Origin: Sordariomycetes sp. S80-01Y
Lineage: Eukaryota; Ascomycota; Sordariomycetes
Direction of reading: 5' to 3'
DNA length: 64,000 nt
Assembly (NCBI GenBank): GCA_037042185.1
Contig: JAXQJY010000031.1
Coordinates: forward strand, 930,001 to 994,000
Shown here: one piece after another, positions 42,241 through 54,717 of the stretch
Position numbering within the stretch: the stretch's first letter is position 1
Layout: the number at the start of each line of letters is the position of its first letter
The notes under the pieces: generated by a model
The model's input: only the letters and a program-made list of their open reading frames with translations
The model's database searches: none
Told to the model about the DNA's origin: nothing
Program-made: the position numbers and the translations under genes

Positions 42241-45200
42241 ATGACCCACACCACAAACATGTCGACGTACCGGTCACATCTGCGCCAGACTCACAGCGAC
42301 CTCGCACCGTCAAACAACGGCAGCAGCATCAACCGCTTCCCTTCGACGACCTCATCATCCGCATCGTCAGGCTACTCGGATCTCAGCTTGCACAGCGGCG
42401 TATCCTCGGTATCCAGTGGCTTCGGCACCGGTCACAAGCGCGGGAAGAGCGATGTCCTCGCCAGGGCGCGGACATTTGAAGTCGGGGAAATGAACAACCA
42501 CAAGAAGGAGCCTTCGAGTCTATACAACTCGGCGCGTCAATCGCTTCGACCGTTGCCGCAAGCGCCCGCCGCAGCACCATCATCACCGGCCCCGTCCACG
42601 CCACCGCACAAGAACGTCCGACATGAACGTGGTAAGACCGTCGATTTTGGAAAGCTGTCCTTGCACGATGGCCCATCATCACCTTCCTCGCCCGCGTCCC
42701 CGGGGCGGACGAATGCACTGCGGCCGAACTCCCTTCTCATGACGCGCTCAGACTCTGTCCGAGGAGGAGGCTTGTCGAACCATCATCATTCTCACAGCGC
42801 GACGCAGATTGGACGCCCAGATCTCGAACGACTCAGCCGATCTACCACAAGCCAGCTGCGCACTCTGTCAAGATTAACCGAGACGGAAGCAGCCGATGGC
42901 TTCAACGTCACGTCTTCCGAGCAACAAGTCGCCGGCCTCAAAGGTCGGCGTCGTCTGCAGCGCGCGGACAAGCCTAATGGGGGGCGCGGTATGAAAACTG
43001 GCGGCTATGGCTGGGAGGGACGAAATTGGATGGATAAGCAACGTCAGTTCCTCCAAGCCTACGAATATCTGTGCCATATCGGCGAGGCGAAAGAGTGGAT
43101 TGAAGATGTCACGCACAAGTCTCTGCCTCCCATCGTGGAGCTCGAAGAGGCTCTTCGCGACGGTGTTACCCTAGCCGAGGTCATCGAAGCATTAAATCCG
43201 GACAAGCGATACAGGATATTTCGCAATCCTCGACTTCAGTTTCGACATTCCGACAATATTGCCATATTCTTCCGATATCTTGACGAAGTAAACCTGCCAG
43301 ACCTCTTCCGATTCGAGCTCATCGACCTTTATGAGAAGAAGAACATCCCCAAAGTCATCTACTGCATCCACGCTCTTAGTTGGCTGCTATTTCGGCTGGG
43401 CATTGTCGATTTCCGGATAGGCAATCTTGTTGGGCAGTTGGACTTCGAACACCATGAGCTGGAGGAGATGCAAAAGGGTCTAGACAAACTTGGTGTCAAT
43501 ATGCCAACCTTCGGCAACATGGGTGCTGATTTCGGCGTTGCCGAGCCGGAGCCAGAGCCAGAAGAGACGGAGGAGGAGAGAATCGATCGCGAGCTGGCCG
43601 AGAATGAGGATGTCATAGTGGACTTCCAGGCGCAGATCAGGGGAGCCTTGTTACGACAGCAGTTGGGCGACACGATGAACCAGCTCTGGGATAGCGAGGA
43701 ATGGCTGGTTGACCTTCAGTCAAGGATACGAGGCGACTTTACGCGTCAAGTCATCGGCTACAGGATGGAGATGCGACGATTCGCGACGAGCCTGCAGAGT
43801 GCTGCCCGAGGGTTCCTCGTACGGAAGGGCCTGCAACAAAGCGATGAGATGTGGACACGATTCGAGCCAGATATCCTTGAACTCCAGAGCATCTTCAGGG
43901 CAAAGAAGGCTCGCAATGAGGTACGAAATCTCAAGTCTCAGCTTTCGGGATGCAGGGGACCTGTACGGGAGATCCAGGCGATGTCCAGGGGTTTCTTGGT
44001 CCGCAAAGGCCTCGACGCTCAGGAACGAGCCACGAAGAAGTCCTCTGGAGACGTCAAAAAGCTCCAGGCGGCGATCCGTGGCCTGCTTGCGAGAAGCCGA
44101 GTCGACAGAGATCTCCATGATCTCGAGGAGCAGGCACCTAGGATTAGCCAACTTCAGGCTGTCGCAAGGGCTCGGCTGACACGGCAGCAGATTGACCGCG
44201 AGCGGGAACATCTGGAGGCCGCTGCACCGGCTCTTACCACGCTGCAGGCCTTCGCTCGTGGCCAAGCTGCCCGAGCTCATATACAAAGCACGAAGGCTGA
44301 GCTGCGACAACACTCCCCTAATGTCGGCCAACTCCAGGCTGCCATTCGAGCTGGCGCTGTGCGAAGGGAAATCAGCGCCAAGAAAGAAGCCCTGGTGGCC
44401 GAAGAGAACCAAATCACTGTCTTGCAAGCATCGGCAAGGGGTCTTATTGAGAGGAGGAGGGTCACTAAGGAGCGCGAGCAACTCAACCTTCATACTGTCG
44501 CCGTCATCGATCTTCAAGGACAAGCTCGCGGTTGCCTATACCGAAAGCAACATGCTGCTCTAATGGATGAGCTCGACTCACACTACGATAAGTTCGCTCA
44601 GTTCCAGGCGATCCTACGTGGCATCATGGAACGAGGCAGGGTTGGCGACCTTCTGTCTGAGCTAGAGGAAGAAGAGGGATCTATCGTTGAACTCCAGTCA
44701 GCCATAAGGGGCCATCTGGTGCGACGCAGATTCGAGGAGAAGAAGCGTTACTTCAAGGAAAACATGGAGAAGGTCGTCAAGATTCAAAGCTTCGTTCGCG
44801 CCAAGGTGCAAGGCGAAGCCTACAAGAGCCTGACCACAGGAAAGAATCCTCCAGTCAATGCCGTCAAGAACTTCGTCCATTTGCTCAACGACAGCGATTT
44901 CGATTTCAACGAAGAGGTTGAGTTTGAGCGTATGCGCAAGACTGTGGTGCAGCAGGTCCGCCAGAACGAGATGCTGGAGCAGTACATCGACCAGCTCGAT
45001 ATCAAGATTGCTCTTCTGGTGAAGAATAAGATTACCCTGGATGAAGTTGTCCGCCACCAACACAACTACGGAGGACATTCTATGGGGCTTCTTGCCAACT
45101 CCTCAATGTCGTCTGGCAACCAGTTCGATCTGAAAGCCCTCAACAAGAGCTCTCGCCGAAAGCTCGAGTCTTATCAGCAGCTGTTCTTCAACCTCCAGAC

Positions 45201-47291
45201 ACAACCTCAGTATCTTGCTCGCCTGTTCAAGCACCTAAGGGAAACGGGTATTGCAGAGAAAGAGTCGAAGCGCATCGAGCTCCTCGTCATGAGCCTCTTT
45301 GGATACGCACAGAAGCGCCGTGAAGAGTACTACCTGCTCAAGCTGGTGGCCCGATCCATCAGGGAAGAGGTTGAGGGCGCACGCAACATCCAAGACTACC
45401 TTCGAGGCAACTACTTCTGGACTAAGCTGCTCAATAACTACACCCGGTCACCGAGGGATCGCAAGTACCTGAGAGATTTGCTAGGTCCGTTAATACGGGA
45501 CAACATAGTGGAAGACCCGGCTTTGGACCTTGAGAGTGATCCCATGCAGATTTACCGCTCCGCCATCAACAACGAAGAGCTGCGAACAGGTCGGCCTGAT
45601 CCGCGTCCGCTTGAGGTGCCGCGAGAGGTGGCCATCAGAGATCCCGAGACACGACGACTTTTCATCGACCATCTGAGAGATCTCCGCGAGATCTGCGACC
45701 AGTTCTTCCTCGCCCTCGAGGATCTGCTACACAAGATGCCCTATGGGCTGCGCTTCCTCGGCAGCCAGCTCTTTGATGCCCTCGCGATGCATTTCAAGCA
45801 AGAGAGCCAAGAGGTTCTGTTGCAGGCGGTCGCCAGCTGGATATGGAAGTTCTACTTGCAGCCCTCACTCACACAACCTGAGAACATGGGCATTATCGAG
45901 AAGGGGCTCAGCCCGCTGCAGAAGCGTAACCTCAGCGAGGTCGCAAAGGTCGTCGGTCAGATTGCCTCTGGCCGGGTCTTTGGCGGAGAGAACATTTACC
46001 TGCAGCCCCTCAACGCCTTCGTCTCAGAATCCATTGAGCGTCTTACCAGCATCACCTCCGACCTCATCTCAGTACCCGACGCAGAAAGCACCTTCGACAT
46101 CGACGAGTTCAACGACCTTTACGCAAAGAACAAACCCACGCTCTACATCAAGATGACCGATGTCTTCGCCATCCACAACCTCGCCGCTGCTGAGCTATCA
46201 TCAATGTGTCCCAACCGCGATGACGTTCTACGTGAGATCATGCATGACCTTGGCTCCGCCAAGACCAACGAATCCGAGATGGCCGCGGCCGGTTCCTCAG
46301 AAATCCACATGTTCCTGACCCCAAAGCTTCACGATATTAATGATCCGGAGGCGGAGGTGAAGTCGCTCTTCATGGAGACCAAGCGATGTGTCCTGTATAT
46401 CATACGGGTGCAGACTGGCGCTAATCTTCTGGAGATCCTGGTCAAGCCGATTACGGACGAGGACGAGGCTAAGTGGCAGACACTGCTGCGAGAGGACTTC
46501 AACGATGGGTCCAAGACGAAGGGTGCGTATTCGGACGCGAACATGATCGATGTCACAAGGATGAGCTACTACGAGCTCAAGCGTACGGCCTTGGAGAACG
46601 TGATGCGCTTGGATCAGATGGGTCGTATCTCGAAGCAAAATTACTACCAGGACGTTCTGAACGCCATCGCAGTGGACATTCGTTCCAAGAGTAGGAGAAG
46701 GGTGCAGAGGCAGCGCGAGCTCGACGGCGTACGGTTGACTTTAGGCAACCTGCACGAGAAAGCCAAGTATCTCGAGCAACAACGCAAGAGCTACGACGAC
46801 TACATCGAGTCCGCCATGGCCACCCTTCAGAACAAGAAAGGGTACGTCTAATCCTGCCGTCCCACTCACCAGTTTCACTCCATGAGCAGCTGCTAACACC
46901 TCCCAGACGCAAGAAGTTCCTCCTGCCCTTCACAAAACAGTACAACCACCAACGTGAGCTCGAGCGCTCAGGCCGCGTCCCCAAATTCGGCTCCTTCAAG
47001 TACTCGGCCCGCGCCCTCTCGGACAAGGGCGTCCTCGTGTCCTGGGCCGGCGTCGGCGAGTGGGACAAGATCAACCTGACCATCTCCTGCGACGAGGTCG
47101 GCGTCTTCGCCATCGAGGGCAGCAAGGGTCACATCCAGATGCCCGGCGCGTCGGCGCTGGTGCCCATCGAGGATCTGCTCCAGGCGCAGTTCGAGGCGCA
47201 CCAGTTCATGAACCTGTTCGAGGGAGGGCTGAAGATGAATGTCAACCTGCTGCTGCATCTCCTGTACAAGAAATTCTACCGGACGCAGTAG
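42241..47291 (+). CDS. IQG1: IQGAP family cytokinesis scaffold
   Basis: Exons 42241-46841 and 46907-47291 give 1661 residues; the single 65-bp intron (GTACGT...TCCCAG, with GCTAAC) lies near the 3' end. Order of parts: a disordered Ser-rich N-terminus (1-260); one calponin-homology domain (about 264-390, ending IHALSWLLFRLG). Then comes a long series of IQ-like repeats (about 455-870, repeated patterns such as LQAxxRGxLxRxxL). The RasGAP-related domain follows (about 990-1290), and the RasGAP C-terminal domain (about 1460-1660, DINL-type end LLLHLLYKKFY). The family (yeast Iqg1, S. pombe Rng2, Aspergillus SepG) binds actin, calmodulin light chains and small GTPases and is needed for the contractile ring and septation. 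I see no clear arginine finger, in line with the inactive GAP fold of other IQGAPs. An alternative ATG is six codons downstream. Confidence 0.95.
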
Positions 47292-47485
47292 ACGAGACGC
47301 GCGCTCTTTCCCCCCCCGTGACCTGGGCTCGGCAGCTGAGGCGGGGAGGCCTGGGCGAATAATCGACACGAGATGGACATGACGATAGGGCAGCGAGCAT
47401 GGAGGTTCGGCGCAAATGGGGTTTGTTTGGCTACTTTCGATACAGGTGCACGCGGGCTTCGGAACTTGGCAGGACGATCATGAGC

Positions 47486-47526
47486 ATGGACTGGACTGGA
47501 CTGGACTGGACGGAACGGACGGACGG
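47486..47526. repeat. CTGGA pentanucleotide repeat
   Basis: About four perfect CTGGA units (GGACTGGACTGGACTGGA) decay into GGAACGGACGGACGG. Microsatellite-like, probably in the IQGAP 3' flank. Confidence 0.75.
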
Positions 47527-49571
47527 GCTGGTGGTGAGGGGCGTTGTCTATGGTCTTTCTTCTCTTGCATTGGAATTTCTGCCATCGATGCGCGGTACAT
47601 GTAGATTTCAGATGCTTTGAATGAGAATTCATGAATTACTGTTACTACTATACTACCATCATGGCACTGCCAGGTACTACGTAGAAGTGTCGTCCTTCAG
47701 AAAAAGGATGACGCCCCGACTGCATCACATCGTGACCGCTCCCAAGCGCTTGCTGATGGAGAAAGGACGTAACATCGCGTAGATCTCGATTGACGAGACT
47801 CAAGCTCTGGAAAGTTTCGTGTGGGCGTAGCTCTGACTCACAATGCTTAGTGTTCTCGAGGCGCGCTCAAGCCACGTCGAGCAACATGATCCAAGGTAGA
47901 GAGGGAGGGGGTTCCTTGCCTCCCGGCCCATCCCCCCAAGGATCCCCGTGGATCCCCACCAGAAACATCTAAAAACCTCACGGAGGGGTGACCGTGTCAA
48001 CGTGTGCCGGCGGGTCTTGCAGGAACACGGCGCGGTGCTTTTCTAGTGGGGTCTCCCACCTGCGTCTCTCGCTGCCCAGTGCCCAGTGCGTATTTCCGAC
48101 GTTTTGAGTCCCGCTTTACCTGTTGAGGCCCCTCTTCTGTTTTCGTATGAGTCTTTGCATGTTGCCGTTACATTCACCGCGTGGAGGAGGGGGGTGGGGG
48201 GCTGCTGCTTGGGGCGTTGGTGCCGCAGACCAAGCAGAGAGTGCATGGCGGCTTTTGTGACTTGGGTTGGGGTTAGGTAACGGGGGGAAGGGGGGCTCAT
48301 GAATGACGGTTCTGCTTCCTCCCGTGACGGTTCTTGTTATCGATCGCCGTGTTTGCCCTTATCTTCTGCCGTATGCGCGGTTCCAAGATCTCGTCTTGCA
48401 GTGCGCGCAATCGAGGCATTGTCATGAGAGCCCCCAATTTGTCACAAAGGTTGACCGCGTCGTCTGCTGGTGGAGTTTTCCGTCTTTCAGCTATTTCATG
48501 TGCTGCACAGCTAAAAAGGCGGCCGCCTGCAGCTCGCCTCGCCGCTTGCCAGTTGCAGGTGCAGCGCGCGAAAAGTTTTCTCTGCTCGTTTCGAACGAGG
48601 GCAGCGCGGATCACAAGACGGTCGTCGGGATTCCAAAGTCCGGCGGGATGCCCGCTCAGAATTCCCAGGGCTCGGATTGGTCAAGTGACTTGGTGTCCTG
48701 CTGACTCCCAGACGGCTCGTCTGGTGCCAATGGCCTTGAGCAAGAGAGACACAGCGGGCTGGTTCCGAGCGGTGGGGAGAGCCGGGGATGACACTGGCGT
48801 TGGCGTTGGCGCCGACGGTGGTGGAGAGGGAGAAGGTTTGCGAGCCGGGTTCTTGGAGGGGCGGGCTTCCGGGAGACCCAGGCCTCTTCCAGACGGTCTT
48901 GACGAATTCCTGTCCTCCCAGCGTCTAGCCTGGCCTTGTCTCGTCTCAATAAGGAGAATGGACACGTGTGTCTCGCTTGGCCTCGTTCTTCTAGATTGTC
49001 CGTCTGGTCTGGACTCATGCTGTGTTGCTGGACAGTCGGGCTTGGTGGGGTGGCCGACTCGCTCAACCGTTGGTGTCTGGGCGTGGGATTGCCGTCGTGC
49101 TGGCCGGCGCGCGGGTGCCGCAAGCAGCGTTTGAGGTTCAAGGGTTGTCGAAGGACATTAGGCAGCGCTGATTTGAGATTTTGCGCGGAGTCATGATTCG
49201 TTGGATTGCCGGTTGGCGTTGGATGAGGAGCCTTCGGAGGCGGGCACGAGAGCAGCCAAGACGGCCGTCGGGCGGGAACAAGGCGGATTGCTGCTGGCGT
49301 TGAGGACAATCCGAAGTGCTGGCGCTGGCAGGTGATATGATATGCGTGAGTCGCAGGGAGGCTGCCCCTTTTGTGTGGTGCTGATACTGTAGCGTATGTC
49401 AGTCCTTGGAGCTGAGAGGGTTTTGGGCGGGTGGCGGACTTGCGGTGGGCGAGAGAGAGAGGCGCGCACGGTATAGGTAGAGTTTCAAGGACCGACCGAG
49501 TGAGGAAGCCCGCAGCTCTCAAGGTTGATGCGTCCCTTCCTGGATGCACATTGGGTTCCCACACAGTTCCC

Positions 49572-49620
49572 AGCCTGAGCTGAGCCTAGGCCTAAACCTG
49601 AGCCTGAACCTGAGCCTGAG
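49572..49620. repeat. Degenerate CCTGAG hexamer repeat
   Basis: About eight imperfect units of CCTGAG / CCTAAA / CCTGAA follow one another. Minisatellite-like and non-coding as far as can be seen. Confidence 0.7.
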
Positions 49621-51385
49621 CGACGGCCGGGAGGGAAAAAAGAGGAGAGCGACGTCGGCGCTGCGTGTGCATCGCGCCTGCCGTAGCACACAGCACAGCA
49701 CCGCACCTCACACAGCTCGGTGGAGACCCTCTTTCCAGTCTCACCCTCGCGCTTGCTTACCTGACAGTCTATGACACGACATGACGACCGAGATAGATGG
49801 AATTTGGGAGAAAATGCATCGTCAGACGGCACGGGCGAGTCGGTAAATATGAAACAGCAGAGCAGATCAGGGCCATGTCGCCATAATATCGAGATGGCAT
49901 CATGGTGCGATCTCCAGAGCAGATGTCGACATCTGCAGGGGCAGCCACTCAGGATGCCCCCAGCGGGAGGGCGGCGATTGCGCCATCCCCGCGCTCAGTC
50001 ACGCAAGCTCTGGCGGTCAGAGCCTCAATGTTCCGTACAGTGCAGAGCCTGCCATTAATTGCTAAGGATTTTCCTCCAAGCCGACGAGCATAATTTCACC
50101 AAGTCCAGCACCAAGCTTAGATGGTTACATTTGCTTGCGAGATGGAACGAATTGGTGCCTCATGACCACTCCTGCCGGCCAAGACGCTTGCGCTAGTTGA
50201 ATGAGACCATGACCAATGGGCGTCGGACAGAAAAAAAAACCTGCGAGATCCAGGGTCGTGGAGGCGCAGAGCCACGGAGCCACCTCGTGCAACCTTGTGG
50301 GTGAAGCATCTTGGTGGTGTGGGGGGAAACAGCAGAGAAGCTGGATTCTGCCTTTACACTCGTCGACCCTCCCACCATGGCGGTTACTGCCAGACACTTG
50401 CGAACGGGGTCCTGTCGAAAGACGTCACGGAACATAGTAGGCTGCTACTCAAATAAGTAACTAGGCGTTGACGACCGTTGCAATCGCGAGGGCGGGACAT
50501 GGGCGCTCGCCCAAAGTTGACGAGATGGATGGCCGTTTCGATTACGTGGCAAGCTGGGAGGGGGCAGTGGAAGGCCTCTCGCGCCCACCACCGACCACCG
50601 ACTCCGAAGCCATTCCGAGAGATTGTGAGTTGATGCATATCCTATACGGTGTGACTTGGGCGGCCCCGGACTGTATAGATTCTCCATGTAAGTGACCCCT
50701 GCAGATCCGCTAGCGTCCATCTCATGGCCGGCAGGGATCGCTGACCAACCGCAGCGCCTGTCAGGCCCAATCGAGTAGTCGCGTTGCTCTCGACACACAC
50801 CGCCGCTCCCGTAACTCGTCCAACCCATCCTCGTACTGTATAGCCTTTGAGCCTTTGAGCCCCTCGAGCCCCCGGGCTCTTGGATTCCTCCCAACGCTCC
50901 CGAGCTTCTCTCGCCCATGATCAGCATTGCTGTTGACACTAGCACTGCCTCTGCTGGTCTCACTTCGCGCGGCCCCATGTCGTGGTCTTATCTGCTGCTG
51001 TCTGATCTGCCTAGCTTTGCTGGATGGCTTCCCGCTTTGGCTAGCCCATCTCGACTGTCGACTCGAGACGCGTGACCGCCTTCCAATCTTCTTCTCGTCC
51101 ATCCCCGACATCCATCTTCCCGCCGAATCCACCCCTGATCTCGCCATCACCTACTAATAACCTTGGCTCCCTCCTCTTCCTGTCAGCTCGCTCCTCTTCC
51201 TCTCTTCTTTTCATTCATCGCAACCATAATCCGTCTTAATTCGCTTTCCTTCCCGTCGTCCTAGAATTAAAAGAGACGTCGCTCTCCCCACCACCTAACA
51301 CTAAGCCTTCCCCTCCCGTCCAGCCCAGCCATCCTGGGCCAGACCGTCCACAACCTTATTCCAATCCTCCTTCATTCTCGCCGCC

Positions 51386-53044
51386 ATGGCTCCCGATCTG
51401 AACTCGATGCCTCCCTCGGCCTTGCACGAGCCTACCTCTCACCCAGAGGCGGCTGAGCAGCCCAACATCCTTTACATCATGGCCGACCAGCTCGCTGCTC
51501 CTCAGCTCAAGATGTACAACCCCGACTCCCAGATCAAGACTCCCCACCTTGATCGTCTGGCCGCCCAGTCCGTCCAATTTGACTCTGCCTACTGCCCTTC
51601 TCCCCTCTGCGCCCCGTCGCGCATGTCCATGATCTCCGGCCTGCTGCCCATGAAGATCGGAGCCTACGACAACGCCTCTCAGATCAGCTCCGAGATCCCC
51701 ACCTACGCCCACTACCTCCGAGCCAAGGGCTACCACACGGCTCTCGCGGGAAAGATGCACTTTGTTGGCGACCAGCTGCACGGCTACGAGCAGCGTCTGA
51801 CTTCGGACATCTACCCTGCTGACTTCGGTTGGGCTGTGAACTGGGACGAGCCGGACAACCGCTTGGAGTGGTACCACAACGCCAGCTCTATCCTGCAGGC
51901 TGGTCCTTGCGCCCGCAGCAACCAGCTGGATTTCGACGAGGAGGTCATGTTCAAGAGCACCCAGTACTTGTGGGACCACGTTCGTGAGGGCCCTAAGAAG
52001 CGGCCCTTCTGCCTGACCGTCTCCCTCACCCACCCCCACGACCCCTACACCATCACTAAGAAGTACTGGGACCGCTACGAGGACACCGACATTGCCCTGC
52101 CCAAGACCCGCATCCCCAAGGACCAGCAGGACTCGCACAGCAAGCGTCTCATGAAGGTCTGCGACCTCTGGGACCAGGACTTCTCCGACGAGCAGATCAA
52201 GCGTGCCAAGCGGGCCTACTACGGCTCCGTGTCGTACGTCGACGACAACGTTGGCAAGCTGCTTGAGACTCTGGAGGAGGCTGGTCTCGCCGAGAACACG
52301 ATTGTCATGTTCTCCGGCGACCACGGTGACATGCTCGGCGAGCGCGGTCTGTGGTACAAGATGAGCTACTTCGAGTCTTCTGTCCGCGTTCCCATGCTCA
52401 TCTCCTACCCCAAGTGGTTCCAACCCCACCGCGTCTCTAAGAACGTTTCGACCCTCGACATTCTTCCTACTCTTTGCGATCTGATCGGCACCAAGCCCTC
52501 GCCTTACCTCCCCATGGATGGTGTTTCCATGATGCCCCACCTCAAGGGCAACGAAGGCGGCGACACCGTCTACGCGGAATACACTGGCGAAGGAACTGTT
52601 CGTCCTCTCTTCATGATCCGTCGCGGTCCTTGGAAGTACATCACGTGCCCCGCCGACGACCCTCAGCTCTTTAACCTCGAGCGTGACCCTGAGGAGCTCG
52701 ATAACCTCGCTCGCTTCCGCAAGGTCGAGGCCACCACTCCCGAAGAGCAGGAGGCCAAGGAGGCTTTTGAGAAGTTCGAGTTGGAGGCAGCCGCACGGTG
52801 GGACTACGATGCCATCACCGCCAAGGTGTTTCAGTCCCAGCGCAGCCGCAGGGTTGTGTGGGATGCGTTGAAGTTGGGTAACTTTACCAGCTGGGACTTC
52901 AACCCCGAGGACGATGGTCGCCAGAAGTACATCCGCTCCACCATCCCTCTTGACGACCTGGAGCGTCGCGCTCGCTTCCCAGCTGTGGACCTGTACGGCC
53001 ATGAGGTTACCAAGGTTGTCGTCAACTCGACCCGTGGCTCCTAA
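51386..53044 (+). CDS. Choline sulfatase
   Basis: Intronless, 552 residues. The sulfatase core begins QPNILYIMADQLAAP (metal-binding Asp34 and Gln35). The modification motif is CAPSR at 75-79; Cys75 is the residue turned into formylglycine in type I sulfatases. Further family blocks are GKMHFVGDQLHGYEQR, the SLTHPHDPY block, and VMFSGDHGDMLGERG with the second metal-binding Asp/His. The C-terminal extension with SWDFNPEDDGRQKYIRS is characteristic of choline sulfatases. The enzyme cleaves choline-O-sulfate to choline and sulfate, releasing stored sulfur; there is no signal peptide, so it is probably cytosolic. In Neurospora the pathway is under sulfur control (CYS-3). Codon use is strongly C-ending, which also leaves a long open antisense frame. 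A Gly-betaine/osmolyte role is also possible. Confidence 0.93.
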   Translation: MAPDLNSMPPSALHEPTSHPEAAEQPNILYIMADQLAAPQLKMYNPDSQIKTPHLDRLAAQSVQFDSAYCPSPLCAPSRMSMISGLLPMKIGAYDNASQISSEIPTYAHYLRAKGYHTALAGKMHFVGDQLHGYEQRLTSDIYPADFGWAVNWDEPDNRLEWYHNASSILQAGPCARSNQLDFDEEVMFKSTQYLWDHVREGPKKRPFCLTVSLTHPHDPYTITKKYWDRYEDTDIALPKTRIPKDQQDSHSKRLMKVCDLWDQDFSDEQIKRAKRAYYGSVSYVDDNVGKLLETLEEAGLAENTIVMFSGDHGDMLGERGLWYKMSYFESSVRVPMLISYPKWFQPHRVSKNVSTLDILPTLCDLIGTKPSPYLPMDGVSMMPHLKGNEGGDTVYAEYTGEGTVRPLFMIRRGPWKYITCPADDPQLFNLERDPEELDNLARFRKVEATTPEEQEAKEAFEKFELEAAARWDYDAITAKVFQSQRSRRVVWDALKLGNFTSWDFNPEDDGRQKYIRSTIPLDDLERRARFPAVDLYGHEVTKVVVNSTRGS

Positions 53045-53818
53045 GCCACCCGCACTTCTATGATTCAGCCTCATCTGAGCCTTTACGACGACATGTTGCA
53101 TCTAACAAGAATGATATCTGCATTTACACAAAACGAAACACGAGGGGTACTGGAATCCTCTAGAGGCTGGAACTTGGGAGAAGCTACATCATGCATTTAA
53201 TTTCACAGAGTCCTGATCATCTGGATGCATGGCATGGGTGTTACTGGGGCGTTTGAGTATGCGCCTCCTTGTTGATACCTATTTGACTGTTTGAATGGGT
53301 TGCGTCTTCGATTCGAGTCTTCCGCGTCAGTTGGTATGGAGTTGAGCTTAGTTGAGCTTAGTCTAGCACTTGAGCATAAGTGATTAATTGATTTGATAAA
53401 ATGAAATGCTCGCTGATCGATGCCAATACTAGAGTTACTGGGCAGCCTCGACCTGCGTACGGCATTGTTGCTTTAGTGCACTCAAAATCGTCTGTGGCAT
53501 TTGCACCCCAAAAAAAGGTACTCCAAGTTGGAGGTTAAAGTGGTTGGAACCCGACCCCACTTTCCCCGACATTTCGAACTACGAACGCGACTCCTTCTCC
53601 TGGACCTCCACGTCGCAAACCCTCTCAAGGCACCGTCACATTCTTCCAGCTTCCGGCATCTCTTCCACTCGGCATTCAAACTATTGACCCGAACGAATAA
53701 GACCTGCGACCGTATTCTTCGATACTACCATTGCCAACGGTCGTGCTCAACACCCGCAGCTTTGCCAGGCCACACGCTCGAAAGCGCGTACCGCGTCGCA
53801 AATCACCTGCAGCCCACC
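53045..53818. other. Intergenic region with a 10-bp tandem duplication
   Basis: It holds the sulfatase 3' flank and the Med8 promoter. GTTGAGCTTA is directly repeated at 53341-53360. No ORF with coding character. Confidence 0.5.
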
Positions 53819-54705
53819 ATGGCCACCATTGGCGTCGACGACGACGAGTACAAGTCGCTCGAACAGATCACGAGTCGCGTCGCTCAGCTCACCAGCAGCA
53901 TCGAGCGTCTGTTGCAGGATGTCCATCGCAGCAACCCCCTCCCCCCAGCGTGAGTTCCGCCACGGTCGCCTTGGTGGCACGCAGCCTAGGCCCCGCTCCC
54001 ACTCTTCGTTATGTGGCTAAGAACAGGATGCTGACGATGGAAAGCTCTTCGATTCAGGCTTCCGCTCAAATAATCCAGACCAACCTCCGCGATCTCCTCT
54101 CCCTCGTCCACGCCAACACCGGCCTCCTGTCCACCATGTCTATCCGGCCCTCTAGCAACTTCCCCGGCAACACCCAAGAGCCCGCGCTGCAAACACTCAT
54201 TCGTAAGAAACCCGACCCCGAAGTCGAGGCCGCAATCTTCAAATCCAAGAAATTTATCGAAGAGGAGGTCACACAAGAGGGACTGGAAAAAATGCATGAA
54301 GTTTGGAGCGATGCGAGGGACTGGATTCAAAAAAGAATCATGACGTACGTATCCGAGGAAGCGGGGGATGTTTACACAAAGGAGGAGAGGGAGCTGGGAA
54401 CGGACAAGGTCAGGACTGGCTTGAAGAGGGACTTGGAGAGCGATGAGGAGGACGAGGATGAAGACGAAGATATGGAGGGCGCGGAGAACACCGAAAAGCC
54501 GGAGAAAGCAAACGAAGACAAATTGCCGCAGGTACCGCGGGGTCCTGAGCCCGAGACGTTGCTTTGGTTCGGGGCCAGGGGAGACTTTGCCGTGCCGGAC
54601 AATGTCCAGTACTCGAGGACGGATGGCTTGCCACCGTACAAGGGTTTGGAGGGAGTGAACATTCCAAAGGGCCAAGATGATGCTATGCAAGACAGTCAGC
54701 CGTAG
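53819..54705 (+). CDS. MED8: Mediator complex subunit 8
   Basis: Exons 53819-53949 and 54045-54705 give 263 residues; the 95-bp intron (GTGAGT...GAAAG) contains GCTGAC close to the acceptor. The N-terminal half is helical: YKSLEQITSRVAQLTSSIERLLQDV, then SSIQASAQIIQTNLRDLLSLVHANTGLLSTMSIRP, as in fungal Med8. The helical hairpin ends by about residue 150. A strongly acidic linker follows (about 185-210, DEEDEDEDEDMEG). The C-terminus ends in a short block with YSRTDGLPPYKGLEG. Med8 sits in the Mediator head module and contacts Med18/Med20 and TBP. The start at 53819 has the context CCACC. The frame continues open after its TAG into the next gene. Confidence 0.85.
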
Positions 54706-54717
54706 GACGGGGACGAG

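Larger units (their letters stand above)
47292..51385. other. 4.1-kb region without a supported gene
   Basis: Long open frames on opposite strands around 48.3-49.6 kb are Ser/Arg/Pro-rich shadows without domains. Simple repeats: CTGGA units near 47486-47526 and CCTGAG-like hexamers at 49572-49620. Roughly the last 500 bases (from 50.85 kb) are strongly pyrimidine-rich, like the promoter and 5' UTR of a highly expressed gene, and lead into the choline sulfatase. A long non-coding transcript could exist but is not shown. Confidence 0.45.

Noticed and set aside
48334-49564. Overlapping 266- and 302-codon frames on opposite strands
   Set aside because: Arg/Ser/Pro/Gly-rich without domains or start context; both overlap each other and simple repeats.
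51356-53101. 581-codon open frame opposite the choline sulfatase
   Set aside because: It mirrors the codon bias of the sense gene; its Val/Leu/Gly/Arg-rich product has no domains. The sense strand has a full sulfatase.
53341-53360. Tandem GTTGAGCTTA duplication
   Set aside because: Only two copies of 10 bp; not evidence of a functional repeat or attachment site.
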